NCBI GenBank assembly: GCA_028289405.1
Contig: JANQPP010000069.1
Span: forward strand, 1 to 38,406
Direction: 5' to 3'
DNA length: 38,406 nucleotides
From: Pirellulales bacterium
Lineage (GTDB): Bacteria > Planctomycetota > Planctomycetia > Pirellulales > JANQPP01
Shown: positions 15,479 to 23,600 of the stretch, piece after piece
Position numbering within the stretch: the first letter of the stretch is position 1
Layout of the letters: each line of letters begins with the position of its first letter
Program-made: the position numbers and the translations under genes
The notes under the pieces: model-generated
The model's input: only the letters and a program-made list of their open reading frames with translations
What the model was told of the DNA's origin: nothing
Database searches by the model: none

Positions 15479-16014
15479 AACTCGCGGGCCGAATATTTGA
15501 ACTACAATAAATGCGTGCGTATGTCCTGTTGCTCCACAAAAAAACCCCCGGCAGAGACGGCCCTCTCAGCCGGGGCAACAGAATCCAGGCAAGTTGGCCA
15601 AAATGCTGCGTGACAATTTCATTTTAGCATTCGACCAACCAAGAAATCAAAGGTCCGTCGAGCCGGGCAAACGTGCTCGCCCGAAGTAAACCGTTGATGG
15701 ATTTGCATTTACTTGCCGAAGAACATTCTCTCCGCTTGATCACGCAGCTCACATGAATCGGTTGCTCAAAACTTGACCGCTGCGCGCGGGCCGCGTATTC
15801 TACGCACTCTGGCGGCGCCTCCGCCGAACCCTCAACATGGGCCCCCGCACGGCCCATCCAGCGAGGGCAAAGGGGATGCATGTCCTCGGGCTTGGTTTAG
15901 CAAAGCCTTGCGTTCCGTTTGGTCGCTAGCTCTGCATGGTTTGCTTTCCGGACGACCGGGAAGCGTGGGTTGTGCGGGAACCGGCGCTTCTTGGGCTGAC
16001 TCGGAAGTAAACAC
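15463..16014. other. Non-coding gap of about 550 bases
   Basis: No convincing gene is seen. The gap holds a strong minus-strand terminator-like hairpin (15538-15575, listed separately). An inverted repeat AATGCT/AGCATT occurs at 15602-15607 and 15626-15631, and a hairpin ATGGGCC/GGCCCAT at 15837-15843 and 15851-15857. The left part is A/T-rich like the PIN island; the right part returns to high GC, which may mark the edge of inserted DNA near 15780. The last 20 bases contain GGAAG, the likely ribosome site for the gene at 16015. Confidence 0.5.
15538..15575 (-). terminator. Intrinsic terminator, minus strand
   Basis: On the minus strand CCCCGGC (15575-15569) pairs with GCCGGGG (15552-15546), seven G-C pairs. 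An inner GAGA/TCTC extension is possible, and seven T follow (15544-15538). This is a textbook intrinsic terminator for leftward transcription. No gene is recognised directly upstream on that strand, so it may protect the PIN island from read-through or end a short unannotated RNA. Confidence 0.7.
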
Positions 16015-17367
16015 ATGACCAAGCAAAAACGTCTCAAGGATCTGATCCGCGCCCGCATGCAGAAGACGGGCGAACGCTACACGGCAGCCCGCCGCCACGT
16101 TCTCGCTCAAGCGTTGCCCGCGGCGACGGATGGACCGGAGCGGTTTCATCTGCCCGGCAATGTCCCCGCCACGACCGCGCTCCGCGTGCTGCTTTCCGCG
16201 GCGAATGTCCGTCCCACCGGGGGCGTGGAATCGCTGAGCGAAGCGCTGCTGTTCGGCATTGCCGGCGGAGTCGGTGCGGGGGTCTTCGCTTTTCGTTACG
16301 AGAAAGAGGATTTCTCTTCGTTCTTCGTCGCCGGACGGCATCTTTGGCAGGATGATCTGGCGTACTTACAAACCGCCTGCCAGCGATTGGGCATTGGCTG
16401 CCAGATCCGAGAGACGGGCGGGGCCAAGACGGCGGAGAAACAGCTTCGGGCCGCCCTGGAAACCGGGCAGTCGGTGGTGGCCTGGGTGGACGCGGCGGGC
16501 CTGCCGCGTCGCGTGGCCCGACCCGAGATGGAGGGGGGACTGTACCATGTCGTCACCGTCTACGGGATCGACGATGCATCGGAGGCGCTCATTGGAGATT
16601 TGGCCGACGAGCCGGACCGGTTGCCGCTCGACACGTTGGCGCAGGCGCGGCAGCGGATCCGCAAGCAGAAGAATCGCCTAATGTGGATATCGGACGCGCC
16701 GCCCGAGTTCGACGCGCGAGAAGCGGCCAGGCAGGGGATCGCCGCCTGCCATGACGCGCTCGTGGGACGTGGCCCGGTGAAGACGCCCGGCGGCAAGGGA
16801 ATGGCGGCCAACTTCACACTCGAAGCGTTTCAAAGATGGGGTGAACGAATGCATGGCGGAAACGATTCGCAAAGCTGGTCGCGGATGTTTCCCCGGGGCG
16901 TGCATCTCTGGCGGGGGCTGACGTCGATCTATTCGTTCATCCACTACGGCACGGGCGGGGGACTTACTCGCCCGCTCTACGCGCGTTTTTTCCGTGGGGC
17001 GAGCACGGCCTGGAAGGCGCCGCTGCTCACCGAGTTGGCGGAACGCTATGAACGGCTCGGCGAGGGATGGGACGCGCTGGGAGAAGCGGCCCTGCCCGAT
17101 GAGGTCACCGCCTTTCAACGCTTCAAGGAGCTGAGCGTGGAAAAGGCGGAACTGATCTTCAGCGGCGGTGAGCAGTCCGCGGACCGCATCGGCGAAATCT
17201 GGAGTGAGCTGGCCGAATTGGAGAAATCGGCCAGCGCGGACTTTCCCCTAAGCGAAGACGCGTGCGACGCGCTGCGGGCCGAATTGAAACGCCGCATCCT
17301 GGAATTACACCAGCAGGAAACCGAAGCCCACCAGCGGCTGGGCGAGTTGCCCGCGCGGGGCTTTTGA
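16015..17367 (+). CDS. BtrH N-terminal-like / DUF4872-like protein
   Basis: The 450-residue soluble product opens with a short helical motif (LIRARMQKTGERYTAARR) seen at the N-terminus of various bacterial proteins. From residue 45 it resembles the BtrH N-terminal domain (PF14399): TALRVLL, LSEALLFGIAGGVGAGVF, then WVDAAGLPRR and GGLYHVVTVYGID. The C-terminal half (about 250-360) resembles DUF4872. BtrH is an acyl-ACP:aminoglycoside acyltransferase with a cysteine-protease-like fold. In such domains a Cys normally stands a few residues before the TAL segment; here that place reads GNVPATTAL, so the expected nucleophile appears missing. No biosynthetic cluster surrounds it. Function unknown. 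Family assignment is from memory of motifs. Confidence 0.7.
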   Translation: MTKQKRLKDLIRARMQKTGERYTAARRHVLAQALPAATDGPERFHLPGNVPATTALRVLLSAANVRPTGGVESLSEALLFGIAGGVGAGVFAFRYEKEDFSSFFVAGRHLWQDDLAYLQTACQRLGIGCQIRETGGAKTAEKQLRAALETGQSVVAWVDAAGLPRRVARPEMEGGLYHVVTVYGIDDASEALIGDLADEPDRLPLDTLAQARQRIRKQKNRLMWISDAPPEFDAREAARQGIAACHDALVGRGPVKTPGGKGMAANFTLEAFQRWGERMHGGNDSQSWSRMFPRGVHLWRGLTSIYSFIHYGTGGGLTRPLYARFFRGASTAWKAPLLTELAERYERLGEGWDALGEAALPDEVTAFQRFKELSVEKAELIFSGGEQSADRIGEIWSELAELEKSASADFPLSEDACDALRAELKRRILELHQQETEAHQRLGELPARGF

Positions 17368-17439
17368 ATCCGACCGACGATATCCACGGTGTACTCTTAC
17401 GTCGGAGCCACCGGGCCATCAGCGCGGAATAGGAGCGCA

Positions 17440-17470
17440 AACTCCCTTCGCTCGACGCGCGAGGGGAGTT
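17440..17470. terminator. Long hairpin between convergent genes
   Basis: The segment can form a 12-pair stem, AACTCCCTTCGC (17440-17451) with GCGAGGGGAGTT (17459-17470), loop TCGACGC, with one T-G pair. It lies between the end of the BtrH-like gene and the convergent small gene. No T-tract follows on either strand, so it would be a non-canonical terminator or RNA-stability hairpin. Confidence 0.45.
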
Positions 17471-17524
17471 GCCATCCTATTTCTAAATCAGCGGCCAGGA
17501 TATTGAGCGCCCAACCGACGGGGT

Positions 17525-17800
17525 TCACGCTACGGCTTCCATGGCCGAGGCGAGCGGTTCGGAGACGAGTTGCTCCAACGATCCGCGTTCCCGTACGACC
17601 TTGGTAAGGCAGCGCCGGCCGCCCGCAGTATGGACACGAATTGTGCGCTGGGGCTGCTTGGTGACCGGATCGTGAAAGGTGACGGATTTGGGAGTGACGT
17701 GTTCCACGATCCGCCGCTCGTCTTCGAGCCGGTACTGGATGACCAGCTCGATCGTGCGGTTGGTCTCTTCGTCCTCCCAGTTTGTTGTCATCATACCCAT
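17525..17800 (-). CDS. Small conserved-looking protein of unknown function
   Basis: The 91-residue product starts at ATG 17800, seven bases after GGGAG, a good ribosome site that decides for this start over the ATGs at codons 3 and 4. It is charged and soluble: TNRTIELVIQYRLEDERRIV, then VTPKSVTFHDPVTKQPQRT and IRVHTAGGRRCLTKVV. The alternating pattern suggests beta strands. I do not recognise a domain. The good start site and balanced amino-acid make-up support a real gene. It stands alone between the convergent BtrH-like gene and the glycogen/trehalose cluster. Confidence 0.65.
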   Translation of the reverse strand: MGMMTTNWEDEETNRTIELVIQYRLEDERRIVEHVTPKSVTFHDPVTKQPQRTIRVHTAGGRRCLTKVVRERGSLEQLVSEPLASAMEAVA

Positions 17801-17976
17801 TTTGTCACTCCCAAAATTCGTCTACAAAAAGAAAGTTCGTGGATGCACGTCGCGCAATTCCTATATTCTTATCTAAAAGCGACAAAAACCCAGCCCGACT
17901 TTGCCAGAAATCGATGAAAATCAGGCAAATTTTCGACGAGCGGCCTGTCGAATCCCTGAATGGCCGTTGAAAAGAG

Positions 17977-17987
17977 GGGTCAGACCC
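17977..17987. repeat. Palindromic GGGTCAGACCC motif (REP-like)
   Basis: A perfect palindrome with a one-base centre, preceded by GAAAAGA. AAAGGGGTCAGACCC-type motifs are scattered as repeats in many bacterial genomes, often linked to REP-associated tyrosine transposases. Only one copy is seen here, so repeat status is inferred. Confidence 0.3.
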
Positions 17988-18070
17988 GACTTGGCGAACG
18001 AATTCCCCGATTATACAGGCCGCAAGTTGCTTCCCGCAGAGATTCGAAGGCGCTTGATCGGCAGGAAATT

Positions 18071-19243
18071 CTAGCGCACAGCGAATTGCCGGGCGATGTC
18101 GTGCGCCGCGCTCTCGGCACGTTTGATATCACCGTCATTCGAGGCGATGGCGATCACCGTATGCTGATCGGGAAGCAGAAAGAGCATGGCATACCACATG
18201 GTGTTGGATCCGTTGTGCCAAATCAGCCGCCCCTTTACCCAGTCGGTTTCCTCGGGGACGACCCAGCCGTAGGCATAGTCCTGCAATTGGGGCGAATGGA
18301 GCCGCTGGTACGAGGCGGCGGTGAGGAGTTGCCCCTCCCCCAGTTCTCCGAGCAGGTGTTCGTTTCCGTAGATGCATAAATCGGCCAGGGCCATGTGCAC
18401 GGTACCCGCTGGCCCGATGATGGGAGTGTTGTCCTCGGTTTCGCCCACCGCGCGTTTGAAGGGCCCGAGTTTTTGATGGCCGCGGGGCTGGCTGAGCGTG
18501 TCCCCCTCGCTCTTGGGAGATCCGAAACCGGCTTGTCTCAAATTCAACGGCGTAAAAATTTCCTGCCGAACTAAGTCTTCCCAGGGTTGCCCCGTCTTTG
18601 CTTCCGCCATGGCGCCCGCCACGGTGAACCCCACATTGGAGTACGAATACTTTTCCCCGGGCGGGTGCTTCGGTTTTTTCCGCAGGACCTCCAGCACGGC
18701 GGTCCGCCGCGCTCGCATCCGTTTTTCACCTTCCTCCGGCCTCTGGAATTGCACTTTGATCGGGAAGTTGGCGGGCGTGCCGGCGGTGTGCGTTAGCAAT
18801 TGGTCGAGAGTCACCGCTTGATACTCGGCGTGGATCTGATCGGCTGCGGGGAAACAGTCGCCGACCGTGGTTTTCCAATCAATTTGGTTCCGCTCGACCA
18901 GCCGGGCGATCATCGTGGCGGTGATCGATTTGGTGATCGACCCGAGATGCCAGCGATCCTTCGTTTCGACCGCGATACCGCTTTTTTTCTTTCGCTCGCC
19001 ATCGGCTGCCTGGGCGATCACCTGCCCGTCGACCATGATCATGGCGGCCAGCCCGATCAGTTTCTTTTCTTGGCGGATTTTCGGTACAAGTGTGGTCAAT
19101 CGCTCTTGCATGTCCTCCGCATGGGAACTGGAGTGGGACGGGGAGGGTTCCGCTTGCTCCTCCTCCGCCGCCGCCATGCTTGCCAGCACTACGACCACGG
19201 ACAGGGCCGCGCCGATCCGGAATGCGTGACTTGCTCTTCTCAA
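18071..19243 (-). CDS. Exported serine hydrolase, beta-lactamase class C / penicillin-binding-protein-like fold
   Basis: About 390 residues with a signal peptide (FRIGAALSVVVVLASMAAA). The catalytic set of the family is present: SxxK in SITKSITATMIA (near residue 101), YxN in KYSYSNVGFTVAG (near 198), and HNG in LIWHNGSNTMWYAM (near 340). The family includes class C beta-lactamases, D-Ala-D-Ala peptidases and esterases; the true substrate is unknown. TTG 19243 was preferred because AGGAG lies eight bases upstream; the GTG at 19252 directly abuts that site. The gene is about 50 bases downstream of glgC on the same strand, so it may ride on the glycogen transcript without sharing its function. 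Confidence 0.85.
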   Translation of the reverse strand: MRRASHAFRIGAALSVVVVLASMAAAEEEQAEPSPSHSSSHAEDMQERLTTLVPKIRQEKKLIGLAAMIMVDGQVIAQAADGERKKKSGIAVETKDRWHLGSITKSITATMIARLVERNQIDWKTTVGDCFPAADQIHAEYQAVTLDQLLTHTAGTPANFPIKVQFQRPEEGEKRMRARRTAVLEVLRKKPKHPPGEKYSYSNVGFTVAGAMAEAKTGQPWEDLVRQEIFTPLNLRQAGFGSPKSEGDTLSQPRGHQKLGPFKRAVGETEDNTPIIGPAGTVHMALADLCIYGNEHLLGELGEGQLLTAASYQRLHSPQLQDYAYGWVVPEETDWVKGRLIWHNGSNTMWYAMLFLLPDQHTVIAIASNDGDIKRAESAAHDIARQFAVR

Positions 19244-19298
19244 CCGACACACTCCTCTCGTTCAACCTCGGTAGGGCCTACAGCGTTGCGGGCATCCA

Positions 19299-20594
19299 TC
19301 ACGCTTCGAATCGCCAATTGTCGGGCAAGGTTGTTCCCTTGGGAACCACGATGATCCCGTCGCGGATGAAGAGCGGGCCATGCTCGCCATCCTCGACGTC
19401 GGCACGGGCCGGCGGCACGATCCGTACGTCCCGCCCGAATACGCAGTTCTTATCGATGATCGCGCCGTCGATGTGGCAGCCATCGTCGATTCTCAGCGGC
19501 GGCATGCTTTGATCCGTGGAGGGCGAATCTTCGCTGTGGGATTGGGTGTAGAAGTCGTTGCCCATCAACACGGAGTTGCGAATCGTGACGTTGTCCCCGA
19601 TGTTGCACCGCAAGCCGATCACGCTGTTTTCGATGACCGAATTTTTTCCGATCAGACAGCCATCGGCCAACAGGCTACTGGAGACGGTCGCTCCGTCCAG
19701 CCGCGTGGGTGGCAGATAACGGGCCCGTGTGTAGATCGGCGCGTGATGTCCCATCAGCTCAAACGGCGGATTGGGTTGCGCCAAAGCTAGGTTGGCGTCG
19801 TAGAAGGCGCGGATCGTACCGATGTCCTCCCAATAGCCGTCGAAGAGATGCACATTGACGCGATGCGTATCGATATGCTTGGGGAAGATTTGCTTGCCGA
19901 AATCTTCATGGTCGCTGTCCAAGAATTCGACCAACGTGCGGAGGTTGAAGAGGTAGATGCCCATGTTGGCCAGACAATCACGCCCACGGGCTTCGATGCC
20001 GTGTTTTTCGAACCATTCCGGATCGGTACGGACGGGCCTCAACGCCTCCTCGGTTTTCGGCTTTTCGCTAAAACCGGTGACGCGTCCGTCGTCGTCGAAT
20101 TGAATGATCCCGAATGCGAAGGCTTTTTCGGACGAGATGGGGACGCCGGCGATCGTGACATCCGCGCCGGACTCCTCGTGCGTGCGAAGCATATCGCGGT
20201 AATCCATGCGGTAGAGCTGATCTCCCGAGAGGATCAGCACGTATTCGACGCCGGGTTGGCAGAAGTACTGTAGGTTTTGCCGAACCGCGTCCGCCGTGCC
20301 CTGATACCACTGCGCGTCTCCGAAGGTCTGCTGGGCGGCCATGATTTCCACGAAGCCGCCGTCGAAGCGGTCGAAGCGGTAGGTCTGGCGTACGTGCCGG
20401 TGCAAGCTGATGGAGTTGTATTGCGTGAGGATATAGATGCGGTTGACGTCGCTGTGGATGCTGTTGGAGATCGGCACGTCGATAATGCGGTACTTTCCTG
20501 CCAGGGGCACGGCAGGCTTGGAGCGGTATTTGGTGAGAGGCGAAAGACGCGTACCTTTTCCTCCGCCCAGAATGACGCTGATCATGTTGTTCAT
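19299..20594 (-). CDS. glgC: Glucose-1-phosphate adenylyltransferase
   Basis: This enzyme makes ADP-glucose and pyrophosphate from glucose 1-phosphate and ATP, the committed step of bacterial glycogen synthesis. The 431-residue length is that of bacterial GlgC. The N-terminal nucleotidyltransferase domain shows ILGGGKGTRLSPLTKYRSKP and GKYRIIDVPISNSI, then YQGTADAVRQNL, LILSGDQLYRMDY, and DGYWEDIGTIRAFYDANLAL. A C-terminal left-handed beta-helix region has repeated hexapeptide-like turns (NSVIENSVIGLRCNIGDNV). The start is ATG 20594 with AGGTG upstream; ATG 20585 is a possible alternative. It follows the GlgX-TreY gene by 85 bases. Glycogen synthase, which would use ADP-glucose, is not in the window. 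Confidence 0.96.
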   Translation of the reverse strand: MNNMISVILGGGKGTRLSPLTKYRSKPAVPLAGKYRIIDVPISNSIHSDVNRIYILTQYNSISLHRHVRQTYRFDRFDGGFVEIMAAQQTFGDAQWYQGTADAVRQNLQYFCQPGVEYVLILSGDQLYRMDYRDMLRTHEESGADVTIAGVPISSEKAFAFGIIQFDDDGRVTGFSEKPKTEEALRPVRTDPEWFEKHGIEARGRDCLANMGIYLFNLRTLVEFLDSDHEDFGKQIFPKHIDTHRVNVHLFDGYWEDIGTIRAFYDANLALAQPNPPFELMGHHAPIYTRARYLPPTRLDGATVSSSLLADGCLIGKNSVIENSVIGLRCNIGDNVTIRNSVLMGNDFYTQSHSEDSPSTDQSMPPLRIDDGCHIDGAIIDKNCVFGRDVRIVPPARADVEDGEHGPLFIRDGIIVVPKGTTLPDNWRFEA

Positions 20595-20679
20595 ATTCGA
20601 TTCACCTGCCTAACATTTTCCTGTGTGGGCGGTCCTTCGCGGATTTTTCCATGGGGTAGGATCGCCAAAGGTTGGGTCA

Positions 20680-23600
20680 TCATGTCTGCCTCTCGCTGAT
20701 CAACAGTGCGCCGGGAAACCACTGCAAGATTTCCGACACGGCCAAGCTGCCATCCCCTTGCGGCCGAAGCGATTGGCGGGTGATAGCGCAGGTCCAGGCG
20801 GCATCGGCCAATGTGTTCGGTAGACGCAGGACCGTTTCAGACCATGCTACCTCGCCGATGGGCGGCGTGGTAGGCTCGCTAATCAGGCTTACCGTTTGCC
20901 GTGGTGCCACGACAATGGCCGCCGTCGCCGGGGAACCGCCTGGCGCCTCCGCGGTACTTCCCGACGGTGGATTGGTCAAGCGCGCGAAGGCCACGATATG
21001 GTCCTTCGCCGGCCCGTCGGCTGCCAGTGCAAGATATTGTCCCGAGGTAAATAGCCGTGGGTGCTCCCGACGCGCCGCCAGCATGCTCTGGATCAAATGC
21101 AACTTGATCCGGCCATCTTCCGGCGACCGCATGAGCTCCTGCAAATACTCCCGCCAGGCGGCGGGCGACTCCTCGCTCGCGGCCATGATTTCACTCAACA
21201 TCTCCTGCCGTACTTGGTAATCCACCGCCCGGCGATTATCGGGATCGACCAAAGCGGAATTCCAAAGCTCATCTCCCTGGTATAGGTCTGGCGTGCCCGG
21301 GGACGTGAATTGAAGTAGCGTACGGGAGAGGCTGTTCCAAAAACCGGGTCGGGCGATGCGGGCCACGAGATTCTGGACATCCGTAAGGAATAGGGGAGGT
21401 TCGCCTTCAGCCGGAGACAATAGGGCGCCAATGAACGCCAAAACCGCGTCTTCGAAGGCTTGATTCGGGTGAGTCCAAGAGGTGTGCGTCTTCGCCTCGC
21501 GAACCGCTTTGATCATATACCGTTCGACGCGCTCGCGCAATGATTGCAATTCCTCCGGCGGCGGGAGTTCGTGTGTCTGGCCGACTTTGGGGACGGGCCA
21601 AATTCCCACCACGGTTTGATAGAACAGGTATTCCGCCACGGCATCCGGAGCGTTCTTTCCCCCCACGCGCTGGACCAGGCTTTCATTCTGCCGCCGCCAG
21701 CGCCGCACAAGCGTAGACCAAAACTTGGGGATTTCCGTCAACACATCGATGCGGGCCCGCACGTCCGCCGTACGCTTCGTGTCATGGGTCGTGACGCAGA
21801 GCATGGTTCGCGGCGATGTGTCCGCCCGATGTGCGTTGGCCACGTGCAACTGGGCAACGGCATCTTGCGGCAAATGCGGTTCACCACCCACTTCGTTCAG
21901 AGAGACCAAGGGAACATACGAATAGAGGGCCGTATCCTCGATCCCCTTGGCCGCCGCCGGGCCGGTCAATTGCTGGAAACGCTGGATGAAATGTACTCGT
22001 TCCCGCAACTCACGTTCAGGCAAGTTCGCCTCGTCGAGCAGGAGCACTTCGCCCAAAAAGTCGATCGCTTCCGGCGTGGCACGGCCCAGTTCGCAAGCGC
22101 GGTGCAAGGCCATCTCCACGTGTCGCCGATCCGCTTCACTCAGGCTGTGTTGACTGCTATCGACATAGGTGCGGTAAACGGGGAGCGCGGTGATCACTTC
22201 GATGATCGCGTCGACGAAGTCTCGGCGTGACGGCGGCGGCTGGACCACGGACGTGACTGGCAGATTCGCTTTGTTGTTCCCGCTGGCCCCCTCCGCCCAA
22301 CTCGACGAATTTTGGGAGTTGTCCGCGGATGCCACGGTTGGACCGTCGGCCACGTCCGATCCCGCTTGGCGGTGGCTTTCGGCCAGATGCAGAAGCGCGT
22401 CTGCCAAGCGGTTCACCTGTGGTGAGAGATCATTGCTCAAGATGCGGCGTTTGCCCCAAGTCGCGATGTGTTCGAAATGCGCCGGCCGCCGAAGCAAGCG
22501 GCGGTAGAGGTCTTCCAAGTCCGCGAATCCCTCGGGGGAAATGAAGACCGCCTCGACTTGATTGAGAAATTCATAACCCGACGTACCCGCCACGGGCCAT
22601 TCCTCCGGCAAATGCTCATGCGGGGCGAGGATTTTTTCCACGAAAATCGGCGGCGGCCCTGCGTCGCGATCCACTTCGGCTAGTGCATGGGCCAGGCGTT
22701 CCAAATACCCGCGAGGATCACGTAAGCCATCGATATGGTCGATCCGCAAACCATCGATCAAACCGTCCTTCGCCCAGCGGAGGATGGCCTCGTGAGTTTC
22801 CTCGAAGACTTGCGGGTCTTCCTGGCGAATGGAAATCAGTTCGTTGATATCGAAAAACCGGCGATAATTGATCGAGCGCGCCGCATCACGCCAATACACC
22901 AGACGATAAGGTTGGTTGTCCATGAGCCGTTTCAAGCGGCGGCGGCCTTCCTGTCCTTCGCCAAATTTTCGTGCCGTTTCCTCGATCCACTGTTGGATCT
23001 TGGGTGATTGGATCACGATTTGAGCCAACTGAGAAAGGAATTGCTCGGTCGCGTCGCGGTCGATATCCATGTGCCTTTGCAGGCGCGAGGCGACACGCGG
23101 CAATTTCTTCAAGCGTCGCAGGATCTCCTCGATCTTCCGCAAAGCCGGATGATCGTCCTGCAAACGCGCCTGGAGTTCCGGCATTCCGAAGCCGCAAATC
23201 GCGGGCACGGAGGCCGGGTCGATCGGGAAGACATGCTCGAAGTAAGCCAACCGAAAACGCCCGTCCGACCAGACGAGCTGAAGTTGATCTTGTTCCAAAA
23301 TCCGCGAACGCGGTTCTCCCAAGACCGGCATCAACACGCGGCCCCACATGTTGGGGTCGGGCATCCGCCAATCAATGTCGAACCAGCCGGCGAAGGGCGA
23401 ACTGTGTCCATAGGTCAGCACGTCCCGCCAATAGGGATTTTCCAGGCTGGTAGCCATATGGTTGGGGACGATATCGAGCACCATCCCCAGGCCAAAATTT
23501 CGCAAATCCTTGGATAAGTGGTTCAGGTCCGTTTCATCGCCCAGGTTCGGATTGATCGTTTTCGGATCGACCACGTCGTAACCATGCGTGCTTTCCTTGC

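Noticed and set aside
15624..15881. Minus-strand frame upstream of the strong terminator
   Set aside because: No ribosome site, unusual composition, and it runs across the change in base composition; not convincing as the gene ended by that terminator.
15773..16018. Plus-strand frame ending in ATGA overlap with the BtrH-like gene
   Set aside because: TTG start without ribosome site, low-complexity Pro/Ala/Gly composition and no motif; the overlap is probably chance.
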